This document shows positions 48,646 through 57,869 of a stretch of DNA of 64,000 bases, one piece after another. The first letter of the stretch is position 1, and the number at the start of each line of letters is the position of its first letter. The position numbers and the translations under genes were made by a program. The notes under the pieces were generated by a model. It saw only the letters and a list, made by a program, of their open reading frames with translations, had not been told where the DNA came from and did not search any database. This stretch comes from an uncultured Pelagibacteraceae bacterium (GTDB lineage Bacteria; Pseudomonadota; Alphaproteobacteria; Pelagibacterales; Pelagibacteraceae): positions 1 to 64,000 of the forward strand of contig CACGMR010000001.1 of the NCBI GenBank assembly GCA_902574215.1, in the 5' to 3' direction.

Positions 48646-49448
48646 AAAAAATAATTTATACAATTTTAATTTACTTTTTATTTATTTCTTGTTCTTACAC
48701 AAAAAACCTAAGTGGATTTGTTATTGATAACCAGAAGAATAAATTTAATTTACAGCCAATTTCAAAATCTTATAAAGGAAAAACACCTGATATAAGCCTA
48801 AATAATTCAGAAAATATAAAAATTATAATATTTTCTCATGGAACAACTAGGCCTCAAAAAAAAGAAAAATGTAAAAGAAAATATAACGCTATTCCAAATT
48901 CTTTATTAAGCTTAAATGAAATAGATAACGTTTTCTTTTATTATTTGTGTTCTAAATCAACTGATGGAAATAAACCTGGGTCATATATTGAAAAAAGAGT
49001 TAATGAAATTGATAATGTTTTAGATCAATTATTAGATAATGGCATCAAGCCTAAAAATATTTTTCTTTCAGGAGTTTCTGCTGGAGGCTGGTCTTCACTT
49101 ATGTTGATGCATAAAGTAGGGATAAAATTTAATTCAGCAATTATTTTTGCTCCAGCATGTTGCGGACCAAGACATGAAATTAATAAATATCCAGTATGGA
49201 GAAAGGAAATTAGACCTAAGCAGGTTAAGCAGATAAAAGAAGCAGATTTAATTAAAGCTCTTATTTTTGTATATGAAGATGATAAATTTAACAGATCAAA
49301 AGAACTTATGTTTCTTAAGGAAAAATCACCAGATACAGTTAATATTATAGCGTACAAATGTGGTGAGGGTCACAATACTTATAGAAAAGACTGCAGAATT
49401 AATGAAACAAAAAAAATTATAAAAAAATATATTGAAGAGCAGGGATAA
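48642..49448 (+). CDS. Predicted exported/lipoprotein alpha/beta-hydrolase-like protein of unknown function
   Basis: N-terminal signal with lipobox-like FISC; IIIFSHGTTRP, SGVSAGGWSS, EDDKFNR, GHNTYRKDC. Confidence 0.65.
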   Translation: MKKIIYTILIYFLFISCSYTKNLSGFVIDNQKNKFNLQPISKSYKGKTPDISLNNSENIKIIIFSHGTTRPQKKEKCKRKYNAIPNSLLSLNEIDNVFFYYLCSKSTDGNKPGSYIEKRVNEIDNVLDQLLDNGIKPKNIFLSGVSAGGWSSLMLMHKVGIKFNSAIIFAPACCGPRHEINKYPVWRKEIRPKQVKQIKEADLIKALIFVYEDDKFNRSKELMFLKEKSPDTVNIIAYKCGEGHNTYRKDCRINETKKIIKKYIEEQG

Positions 49449-49454
49449 TTTCTT

Positions 49455-50528
49455 ATGAAAATAGAAGGAAAAGAATATCGAACAATATGGTATGAGGGAA
49501 ATGTTGTTAAAATAATTGATCAAACGAAACTTCCTCATCAATTTATAATAAAAGACCTCAAATCAGTTAAAGATGCAATTAATGCTATTAAAATAATGGA
49601 GGTAAGAGGAGCTCCTCTAATAGGAGGAACAGCAGCTTATGGTTTAGCTTTGGCAGTTCAAGAAAATAATGATCCAGAATTTATAAAAAAAAGTGCAAAA
49701 GAATTAATTCAATCAAGACCCACTGCTATAAATTTAAAATGGGCCGTAGATCGTATGATGAAAAAATTATCAGGCATCAATAGCGATCAAGTTTTAGAAA
49801 TAGCTTTAAATGAGGCAAAAGAAATATGCGATGAAGATGAAAAGTTTTGTGAAAATATTGGTATAAATGGATTAAAAATAATTGAAGAAATTTATAATAA
49901 AAAGAAAGATACTGTTAATATATTAACTCATTGTAATGCTGGATGGTTAGCAACCATTAACTGGGGAACAGCAACTTCTCCTATTTACCATGCTCACAAA
50001 AAAGGAATTCCAGTTCATGTATGGGTAGATGAAACAAGACCAAGAAATCAAGGTGCAAACTTAACATCATACGAATTAAACGAAGAGGAAATTCCAAACA
50101 CAATTATTGCTGACAATACAGGGGGTATTTTAATGCAGAGGGGTGAAGTTGATATGTGTATTGTAGGTACTGATAGGACTTTATCTAATGGAGACGTTTG
50201 TAATAAAATTGGAACTTATCTTAAAGCATTAGCTGCTCATGATAATAACGTTCCTTTTTATGTAGCACTTCCAAGTTCAACAATTGATTGGGATATTAAA
50301 GATTCAAAAGATATTCCAATAGAAGAAAGAAATTCAGAGGAATTATCTCATGTTGAGGGTGTTGATGAGAATAATCAAGTTAAGAAAGTATTGATATATC
50401 CCAAGAAAAGCAAGGCAATGAATTTAGCTTTTGATGTTACACCTGCAAAATATGTAACAGGTTTGATTACAGAAAGAGGAATTTCAGAAGCCTCATCTGA
50501 TGGCTTAAAACAATTATTTAAGAAATAA
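49455..50528 (+). CDS. mtnA: S-methyl-5-thioribose-1-phosphate isomerase
   Basis: MEVRGAPLIGGTAAYG, THCNAGWLAT, VWVDETRPRNQGA, VGTDRTLSNGDVCNKIGTY. Confidence 0.93.
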   Translation: MKIEGKEYRTIWYEGNVVKIIDQTKLPHQFIIKDLKSVKDAINAIKIMEVRGAPLIGGTAAYGLALAVQENNDPEFIKKSAKELIQSRPTAINLKWAVDRMMKKLSGINSDQVLEIALNEAKEICDEDEKFCENIGINGLKIIEEIYNKKKDTVNILTHCNAGWLATINWGTATSPIYHAHKKGIPVHVWVDETRPRNQGANLTSYELNEEEIPNTIIADNTGGILMQRGEVDMCIVGTDRTLSNGDVCNKIGTYLKALAAHDNNVPFYVALPSSTIDWDIKDSKDIPIEERNSEELSHVEGVDENNQVKKVLIYPKKSKAMNLAFDVTPAKYVTGLITERGISEASSDGLKQLFKK

Positions 50529-51621
50529 CTTTAGATGAAATTAATCCATCAAGCGGTTTTGGGTGAAACCACGTGGATTTTTGTGGCATATATTTTTTCT
50601 TTTCAGCATAAGCCAAAACTTCTGAAATATTAGTAGGATACAACTTGAATGCTAAGTTGTACTTTTTTGAGTTTACAAAATTTTCTAAGACTTTTTTTCC
50701 TTTAAAACCTGATACAAATTTAATATTTTTATTATTTTTCAATATTTTATTTAATATTAATTTTTTCAATATAGTTACATCCAATTCTTTTGATTGATTA
50801 TGTGGCTGAAGTGTATGCCACTTTTTATTTACATACATTTCAATTTGATTTTGCTCAAGCTTTTTATTCATTTTAGAAATATTTAAAGAGAAGTTTTTTG
50901 AAATTATTTTTTTAATTTTTTCAAATTTTAAGCTAGTTTTTATGACTCTATTATAATCCAGTATATTTACCTGGTTATCAGGAAAAGCAACTATCATAGG
51001 AGCAATTTTTTTTTTACTTTTTAACATGGCCTGTATCCGATGGTGTCCATCACATATGTATATTTTTTTAATATTTTTAAGATAATTTTTAAGCAATTTT
51101 TCTATATTTGCGTTTTTAACAATCCAAAGTTCATGCCTACATTTATCCTCAGATTTAAAATTATAATCTGGCTTATATTTAAAAATATTATTTAATTTCT
51201 TTAAAGAATTTGGTTTAGACTTATATGTTGTATATATAGGGCTTATTTGACTATTAAATTTTAATAATTGCTCTTTTCTTTTTTTTATCCTTTCCAAAAA
51301 AGTTTTTTCATGACCTAATATTTTTTTGTCATCATAATTCTCTAAATTAATTTTACCAACTATCCCAAGTAATTTTTTCTTGTTGTATGTAATTCTATAT
51401 AAATAGAAATGATCTGATTGGTCTTGTTGAATAATGCCTTTATCAGTAAGACTTTGAAGCATTTTTTTTGATTTATTGATATTGTTGGAATTTAATAAAT
51501 TAAGAAAATTTAATTTTTTGTTTAGTTTGTAATTATTAAGATAGCTTAAGTTTGGAGAAGTAACTTGTTTTGCGAACTTTTTTTTTGGCCTTATCCCGCT
51601 AAATGGTTTTATGAGACTCAA
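50518..51621 (-). CDS. DUF1015 family protein (divergent)
   Basis: IKPFSGIRPKKKFA; YICDGHHRIQAMLKS. Confidence 0.7.
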   Translation of the reverse strand: MSLIKPFSGIRPKKKFAKQVTSPNLSYLNNYKLNKKLNFLNLLNSNNINKSKKMLQSLTDKGIIQQDQSDHFYLYRITYNKKKLLGIVGKINLENYDDKKILGHEKTFLERIKKRKEQLLKFNSQISPIYTTYKSKPNSLKKLNNIFKYKPDYNFKSEDKCRHELWIVKNANIEKLLKNYLKNIKKIYICDGHHRIQAMLKSKKKIAPMIVAFPDNQVNILDYNRVIKTSLKFEKIKKIISKNFSLNISKMNKKLEQNQIEMYVNKKWHTLQPHNQSKELDVTILKKLILNKILKNNKNIKFVSGFKGKKVLENFVNSKKYNLAFKLYPTNISEVLAYAEKKKYMPQKSTWFHPKPLDGLISSKVIS

Positions 51622-51629
51622 TTTTAAAA

Positions 51630-52991
51630 TTAAGCAATTTTTGGAAGTTCCTCTAATGCTTTGTCTACACTAGCCTGATCAAATTTATCTTCTGCTAAAT
51701 TTCCTTCAAAGAAATCTCCATATGCTTTCATATCAAAATGACCATGACCACAAAGATTAAATAGAATTGATTTAGCTTCACCGTTCTTTTTACATTCTAA
51801 TGCTGCATCTACTGCACCTTTAACTGCATGAGTTGCTTCAGGAGCAGGAACTATGCCTTCAGTTCTTGCAAAACTTACTCCTGCCTCGAAACATTCTTTT
51901 TGACCATAAGCTTTTGCTTCTATTGCACCAATCTCTTTTAGATGACTAACCATTGGAGCCATAGCATGATATCTCAATCCACCTGAGTGTGTTGCTGGTG
52001 GAATAAATTGAGAGCCTAAAGTATGTGTTTTCATTAATGGCGTTAATCTTCCAGTATCACCAAAATCATAAACAAATTTACCTTTTGTTAATGAAGGACA
52101 AGATTTTGGCTCACAAGCTATTACTCTAGTATTTTTTCCTTCTCTAAAATTTTTACCTATAAATGGAAAAACTAATCCTGAAAAGTTGCTTCCACCACCA
52201 GTACAACCAACTAAAATATCTGGATAATCATCAGCCATCTCCATTTGAAGCAAAGCTTCATTACCAACAATAGTTTGATGCATAAGTACATGGTTTAATA
52301 CACTACCAAGTGCATATTTTGTATCAGGGTTTTTTGCTGCCATCTCAACAGCTTCAGAAATAGCTATACCTAAGCTACCTGTATTGTTTGGATCTTTAGC
52401 TAATATAGCTTTTCCACTATCTGTTTCATCTGATGGACTTGCAACACATCTTGCTCCATAAGTCTGCATTACTAGCTTTCTATATGGTTTTTGCTCAAAA
52501 CTAACTTTAACCATATAAACATCCAATTCTATTCCAAATAGTTTACACGCAAAAGCAAGCGATGTTCCCCATTGACCAGCACCAGTTTCAGTAGTGATTT
52601 TTTTAGTTCCTTCTTCTTTATTGTAAAATGCTTGTGCAACCGCTGTATTAGGCTTGTGACTACCTGAAGGACTTACTCCTTCGTACTTATAATAAATTTT
52701 TGCTGGTGTATCTAAAAATTTTTCTAATTTTCTAGCTCTATAAAGTGGAGAAGGTCTCCATTGTTTATATATATCTCTTACCGGCTCAGGAATCTCAATT
52801 TCTCTATCTTGAGAAACTTCTTGCCCTATTAAAGCCATAGGAAACAATGGAGCTAAATCGTCTGGACCTATAGGTTTAAGAGTTCCTGGATGTAAAACTG
52901 GATCTAGAGGTTTTGGAAGATCTGCAGCAATATTGTACCAAGTTTTTGGCATTTTGCCTTCTTCTAAAAAGTATTTAATTGTATCTGACAT
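51630..52991 (-). CDS. TrpB2-like PLP-dependent tryptophan synthase beta chain
   Basis: RPSPLYRARKLEKFLDTPAKIYYKYEGVSPSGSHKPNTA; TETGAGQWG; CTGGGSNFSG. Confidence 0.9.
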   Translation of the reverse strand: MSDTIKYFLEEGKMPKTWYNIAADLPKPLDPVLHPGTLKPIGPDDLAPLFPMALIGQEVSQDREIEIPEPVRDIYKQWRPSPLYRARKLEKFLDTPAKIYYKYEGVSPSGSHKPNTAVAQAFYNKEEGTKKITTETGAGQWGTSLAFACKLFGIELDVYMVKVSFEQKPYRKLVMQTYGARCVASPSDETDSGKAILAKDPNNTGSLGIAISEAVEMAAKNPDTKYALGSVLNHVLMHQTIVGNEALLQMEMADDYPDILVGCTGGGSNFSGLVFPFIGKNFREGKNTRVIACEPKSCPSLTKGKFVYDFGDTGRLTPLMKTHTLGSQFIPPATHSGGLRYHAMAPMVSHLKEIGAIEAKAYGQKECFEAGVSFARTEGIVPAPEATHAVKGAVDAALECKKNGEAKSILFNLCGHGHFDMKAYGDFFEGNLAEDKFDQASVDKALEELPKIA

Positions 52992-53047
52992 GTTTTATTT
53001 TTTGTATAGTTTGTTATTTATCATCTCTAAAATCAAGTATTTTTTAT

Positions 53048-53707
53048 ATGAATAATAAAAAGTTAGAAGTTATTGAATTTTCAAAAAAGCTTAATAATAC
53101 TAATTTATCACCATTAAGATCAGGTAATATTTCTGTTAGAACCCAAATTGATGGAGAAGATGGATTTTACATTACTCCATCAGGAATTAAATATGAAAAT
53201 TTAAAAGAAGAAGACATAGTTTTTTTATCAAATGAAAAAGAATATGATTTTCTTAAAATTTTTAATTCTGGACTAAACCCATCTTCTGAATGGAGATTTC
53301 ATCAAGACATTTATAAAAATAAAAGAGAAGCAAAAGCTATAGTTCATGCTCATTCGACTCACGCTACTGCAATTTCAACTCACAGGAAACCAATACCACC
53401 TTTTCATTACATGATAGCATTAATGGGTGGTGAGGATATTAAGTGCGCAGAATACGCAACCTTTGGTACAAAAGAATTATCCAACAATATAATTAAAGCT
53501 CTTCAAAATAGGAAAGCATGTTTAATGGCAAATCACGGACAGATTGCATTTGGAGACTCTTTAAACAAAGCATTTGAACTTGCTCAAGAAGTAGAAAATA
53601 TTTGCCATCAATACTTTCTTGCACTAAAACTTGGTCAACCAAAGAATCTATCTTTTGCAGAAATGCAAAAAATACTAGAAAAAGTTAAGGGTTATAAAAA
53701 GGGATAA
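53048..53707 (+). CDS. Class II aldolase/adducin family, FucA-like (candidate 5-methylthioribulose-1-phosphate aldolase)
   Basis: SGNISVRTQ, PSSEWRFHQDIY, VHAHSTHATAIS, IPPFHYMIALMGGEDIKCAEYATFGTKELS, LMANHGQIAFG; start placed at ATG 53048. Confidence 0.85.
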   Translation: MNNKKLEVIEFSKKLNNTNLSPLRSGNISVRTQIDGEDGFYITPSGIKYENLKEEDIVFLSNEKEYDFLKIFNSGLNPSSEWRFHQDIYKNKREAKAIVHAHSTHATAISTHRKPIPPFHYMIALMGGEDIKCAEYATFGTKELSNNIIKALQNRKACLMANHGQIAFGDSLNKAFELAQEVENICHQYFLALKLGQPKNLSFAEMQKILEKVKGYKKG

Positions 53708-53711
53708 TAAA

Positions 53712-54752
53712 TTGACTAAAGTTGGAGAGCATATAACTCTAGATATTATTGGAACTACCAAAGAGTATGATCCATCTGTATTTGAAAAAGTAATTAATGA
53801 TATTGCAAAAGCTGCAAAAGTAACAATTTTAAATATTTCAAAATATAAGTTTGAACCCCAAGGTTTTACAATTCTTGCATTGTTAGCAGAAAGTCACATC
53901 AGTTTTCATACTTTTCCTGAAAAAGGAATTATTAGTTTTGATTTTTTTACATGTGGAAAAGTAAGCCCATCAGTTGCAATTAATATTATAAAAAAAGAAT
54001 TTGAACACAAAAGAATAGTTAAAAAAGAATTTAATAGAGACACAAAATCTCTTTATCATGATATCTATAGCTCACCAGGCTTACAAAAATCATATGTAGT
54101 GAACGATGTTTTAGAAGATTTTAAATCTAAAGTTGGCCAACATATAGAAATTTTAGACTTAGAACAATTTGGTAAGTCTTTGTTTATAGACGGTGAGATA
54201 CAAGTTGCTGCTACTGATGAGCATTTATATAGCTCAACCTTTGTAGGTTCTGGTCTAGATTTAAATAAAGACAATGAAAGAGCTGCAATTATTGGTGGTG
54301 GTGATGGTGGGGTTGCAAGAGAATGTATTTCAAAAAATTTTAACTTTATTGATTGGTACGAACTAGATCCTGAAGTTGTGGATGTTTGTAATAAACATCT
54401 TGGAGATATTGGAAAAAAAGCAACAGAAAAAAATTCTGTAAAATGCGTTTGGGGTGATGCTTTCGAAAGCATTAAATCAGTAAGTGATGATACTTATGAT
54501 CATATTTTTGTTGATCTAAATGATGATCAATTTTGTATAGATTTAGCTGCAAAAAATATGGATTCATTAGTCAGAATATTAAAACCGAAGGGAGTTATTA
54601 CAGCTCAAGTAGGGAGTCAGGATAAAAAACCACAACAGGTTGAAAATTGGCTGAATGTTTTTAATCAAAATTTTGGAAACGCGAAATTAGCAAGAGTTTA
54701 CATACCAAGCTTTGATTGCTCTTGGAATTTTTCTTCATCAATTAATCATTAA
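53712..54752 (+). CDS. Fused S-adenosylmethionine decarboxylase - spermidine synthase
   Basis: N-terminal AESHISFHTFPEKGIISFDFFTCG (pyruvoyl Ser, His, Cys conserved); C-terminal AAIIGGGDGGVAREC, DWYELDPEVVDVC. Confidence 0.9.
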   Translation: MTKVGEHITLDIIGTTKEYDPSVFEKVINDIAKAAKVTILNISKYKFEPQGFTILALLAESHISFHTFPEKGIISFDFFTCGKVSPSVAINIIKKEFEHKRIVKKEFNRDTKSLYHDIYSSPGLQKSYVVNDVLEDFKSKVGQHIEILDLEQFGKSLFIDGEIQVAATDEHLYSSTFVGSGLDLNKDNERAAIIGGGDGGVARECISKNFNFIDWYELDPEVVDVCNKHLGDIGKKATEKNSVKCVWGDAFESIKSVSDDTYDHIFVDLNDDQFCIDLAAKNMDSLVRILKPKGVITAQVGSQDKKPQQVENWLNVFNQNFGNAKLARVYIPSFDCSWNFSSSINH

Positions 54753-54812
54753 TTTTACTTTTTTCTTATTAAAATTTGTGAAATAATTCTTCTTTAATTA
54801 AAGGAGAAAATA

Positions 54813-55664
54813 ATGAATATATTCAAAAAAACTATTTTAACAGTTCTTGCTTCTTTATTTATCATTGGAAATGTTTCTGCTGAAAAAATAAAAATTGGAA
54901 CTGAAGGCGCTTATCCTCCATGGAATTCAAAAGATGCATCAGGTAATCTAATAGGTTTTGAAGTCGAGCTTGCTCAAGAACTTTGTACAATTATGAAGTA
55001 TGAGTGTACAATTGTTGAACAAGACTGGGACGGCATGATACCAGCTCTACTAATGAGAAAGTTTGATGCAATAATGGCTGGAATGTCCATTACTGCTGAA
55101 AGACAAAAAACAATTACTTTTTCACAAGGTTATGCTGATGAAGTAGCTTCTCTAGCAGTAATGAAAGGTTCAAGTCTAGAGGGCATGGATACACCAGAAG
55201 GTATTAATTTATCATTGGGTGGATCCGATGTTAAAAAAGCTCTTAAAACATTAACAGGAGCACTTGCTGGTAAAACTGTTTGTACTCAAACAGGAACAAT
55301 TCACCAAAACTTTTTAGAGTCTGGTGATGTAGGAAGTGTAAATGTTAGAACTTATAAAACTCAAGATGAAGTTAACCTAGATCTAACTTCTGGAAGATGT
55401 GACGTTGCTTTAGCTGCAGCAGTTGCATTTACAGATTATGCAGACAAATCAGGTAAACCAGTTGTATTAGTTGGACCAACTTTTTCAGGTGGTGCATTTG
55501 GTAATGGTGTAGGTGTTGGTATAAGACAAGCTAGCGATAGTGCTATTGGAAAAAGAGATGCTAAAATCTTAAAGGACTTCAACAAAGCAATTGATAAAGC
55601 TAGAAAACAGGGAATTATTAGCAAACTTGCTATTAAGCACTTTGGTTTCGACGCTTCTATGTAA
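54813..55664 (+). CDS. Polar amino-acid/opine-type ABC transporter substrate-binding protein
   Basis: Signal peptide; IKIGTEGAYPPWNSKDASGNLIGFEVELAQELC; EQDWDGMIPALLMRKFDAIMAGMSITAER. Confidence 0.92.
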   Translation: MNIFKKTILTVLASLFIIGNVSAEKIKIGTEGAYPPWNSKDASGNLIGFEVELAQELCTIMKYECTIVEQDWDGMIPALLMRKFDAIMAGMSITAERQKTITFSQGYADEVASLAVMKGSSLEGMDTPEGINLSLGGSDVKKALKTLTGALAGKTVCTQTGTIHQNFLESGDVGSVNVRTYKTQDEVNLDLTSGRCDVALAAAVAFTDYADKSGKPVVLVGPTFSGGAFGNGVGVGIRQASDSAIGKRDAKILKDFNKAIDKARKQGIISKLAIKHFGFDASM

Positions 55665-55677
55665 TTCATTTCAGATC

Positions 55678-55702
55678 TGGCGACTATAATATATAGTCGC
55701 CA
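55678..55702 (+). promoter_or_regulatory. Hairpin 6 nt upstream of permease start codon
   Basis: Perfect 11-bp inverted repeat TGGCGACTATA / TATAGTCGCCA with 3-nt loop. Confidence 0.85.
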
Positions 55703-55708
55703 ATCTAT

Positions 55709-56401
55709 ATGGAACTTCTCGCATTTGGAAAAACAGGTTGGGGTGACGAGTTATTTTACGCAACCTTAATGACAATAGCTGTATCAATTACAGCAATGTT
55801 GGTTGGCTTTTTTTTTGCATTAATCTTTACTCCTTTAAAACTTTCAAAATACAAAACTTTAAATTTAGTTGGTAATTTTTACACCACAGTTATACGTGGA
55901 GTACCTGAACTATTAGTAATATACCTTTTCTTTTTTGGGGGCAGTGGAGCCATCATGTATGTAGCTTCTATTTTTGGTTATTATGAATACATAGAAATTA
56001 ACTCTTTTATAACTGGTTCAATGGCTATTGGTATTATTTCTGGAGCATATTCAACAGAAGTATTTAGAGGCGCCATACAATCTATAGATAAAGGTCAATT
56101 TGAAGCTGCAAAGGTTCTTGGAATAAATAAGTTTGGGCAATTTTATAAAATAATACTTCCTCAGATGTTAAGACTAGCTATTCCAAATTTAAGCAATGTT
56201 TGGCAAATAACTTTAAAAGATACTTCTCTTATTTCAGTAACAGGATTGGTTGAAATAATGAGACAATCTTATATTGCAGCAGGGTCTACTAGAGATCCAC
56301 TATTCTTCTATTCATTTGCAGCAGTTTTATATCTTTTACTTACTTACGTGAGTATGAAATTAATTAACAAGTTAGAAGTTAAGTATAGCAGGGGGTATTA
56401 A
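55709..56401 (+). CDS. Polar amino-acid ABC transporter permease (HisQ-like)
   Basis: VIRGVPELLVIYLFFFGG; EAAKVLGINKFGQFYKIILPQMLRLAIPNLSN. Confidence 0.9.
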   Translation: MELLAFGKTGWGDELFYATLMTIAVSITAMLVGFFFALIFTPLKLSKYKTLNLVGNFYTTVIRGVPELLVIYLFFFGGSGAIMYVASIFGYYEYIEINSFITGSMAIGIISGAYSTEVFRGAIQSIDKGQFEAAKVLGINKFGQFYKIILPQMLRLAIPNLSNVWQITLKDTSLISVTGLVEIMRQSYIAAGSTRDPLFFYSFAAVLYLLLTYVSMKLINKLEVKYSRGY

Positions 56402-57078
56402 TGGATTTTGATTTAATGATCACTAGTTTTCCTAAACTTTTAGGTGCTACAGTTGTTACTTTAAAATTGTTATCTGCATCATTATTTTTTGGATTATTCC
56501 TAGGTCTTTTCTTTGCAATTTTAAGATTAAATAAAAATATATTTATTAATAAATTTGCTTATGGCTATTCATATATATTTAGAGGAACACCATTACTGGT
56601 CCAAATTTTTATAATTTATTTTGGATTAGGACAGATTGAATATTTAAGAACAACATTTCTATGGGTAATTTTAAAAGAACCTTATTGGTGTGCAATAATA
56701 GCATTTACTTTAAATACTGGAGCATATACCTCAGAAATTTTAAGATCAGCATTTCAAACAATAAAACCGGGTATAATCGAGGCTGGGAAAAGCCTAGGAA
56801 TATCAAACAAAGTAATCTTTTATAAAATCCAAATTCCAATTGCCATTCGACAATCACTCCCAGCATACGGCAATGAAATTATTTTGATGATGAAAGGAAC
56901 TTCTTTAGCAAGCACAGTAACTTTAATGGATTTAACTGGTGTTGCTAAATATATAATTTCAACTACTTTTAAACCAATCGAAGTATTTATTGTTGCTGGT
57001 GGAATTTATTTGTTTATGACTTTTATCATTCATAATGTGATTAAATATTTAGAGAAAAAGTACAGTTTTCAACAATAA
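56401..57078 (+). CDS. Polar amino-acid ABC transporter permease (HisM-like)
   Basis: IFRGTPLLVQIFIIYFGL; EAGKSLGISNKVIFYKIQIPIAIRQSLPAYGNE. Confidence 0.9.
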   Translation: MDFDLMITSFPKLLGATVVTLKLLSASLFFGLFLGLFFAILRLNKNIFINKFAYGYSYIFRGTPLLVQIFIIYFGLGQIEYLRTTFLWVILKEPYWCAIIAFTLNTGAYTSEILRSAFQTIKPGIIEAGKSLGISNKVIFYKIQIPIAIRQSLPAYGNEIILMMKGTSLASTVTLMDLTGVAKYIISTTFKPIEVFIVAGGIYLFMTFIIHNVIKYLEKKYSFQQ

Positions 57079-57080
57079 AA

Positions 57081-57869
57081 ATGTTTTTATCAGAGAAACA
57101 AATTAATGATTATAAACATGATGGTGTAATAATAATTAAGGATGTATTTAAAGACTGGATTGAGCCACTTAAAAAGGGATTTCAAAAAGTTTTAGACAAT
57201 CCAAGTAAGCACGGAAGAGAAAATGTAACTGATGAAAAAGGAAGGTTTTTTGAAGATTATTGCAATTGGGAAAGGATAGAAGAATTTAAGGATTGTTTGT
57301 ATAATTCACCTGGAGCTCAAATAGTTGCAGAAGCAACTAATTCTAAATTTACCCAAATTTTTCATGAACATATTTTCATAAAGGATCCAGGTACTAGTAA
57401 AGAAACACCATGGCATCAAGATATGCCTTATTACTGTGTTGATGGTAACGATACTGGAAGTTTTTGGATTCCATTAGATGAGGTTGATCATAAAAATAAT
57501 CTTAAATTAATTTTAGGTTCTCACAAATGGTCAAAGTTAATTAGACCCACAAAATGGTCAAATAACCGATCTTGGTATGATGATGATAGTGCTTTTATGG
57601 ATTTACCTCCTTCAAAAGAATTTGAAAAAAATATTTTAATTCCAGAACTAAGTTTAGGGGATGCTATTTTATTTAATTTTAAAATTGTACATGGTTCAAC
57701 AGGAAATAATTCCTCTAAATCACGAAGAGCATTTTCGATGCGATTTATAGGAAATGATGTAAAATATATTGATAGAGGAGGACCAACTTCACCTCCATTT
57801 GATGGGATAAATTTAAAAACAGGAGATTTGATGAGAGATGATTGGTTTCCTAAAGTTTTTAGTAGCTAG
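57081..57869 (+). CDS. Phytanoyl-CoA dioxygenase (PhyH) family protein
   Basis: TPWHQDMPYYCVDG, SFWIPLDEVD, GDAILFNFKIVHGSTGNNS. Confidence 0.87.
   Translation: MFLSEKQINDYKHDGVIIIKDVFKDWIEPLKKGFQKVLDNPSKHGRENVTDEKGRFFEDYCNWERIEEFKDCLYNSPGAQIVAEATNSKFTQIFHEHIFIKDPGTSKETPWHQDMPYYCVDGNDTGSFWIPLDEVDHKNNLKLILGSHKWSKLIRPTKWSNNRSWYDDDSAFMDLPPSKEFEKNILIPELSLGDAILFNFKIVHGSTGNNSSKSRRAFSMRFIGNDVKYIDRGGPTSPPFDGINLKTGDLMRDDWFPKVFSS

Noticed and set aside
52979-53047. Upstream start of the class II aldolase ORF (MYLTCFIFCIVCYL...)
   Set aside because: Hydrophobic leader overlaps the divergent trpB2 start and is atypical for a cytosolic aldolase; ATG 53048 fits the family N-terminus.
54065-54472. Antisense ORF (135 aa) inside the SpeD-SpeE fusion
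   Set aside because: Opposite-strand shadow of conserved coding sequence; low-complexity Ser/Pro composition.
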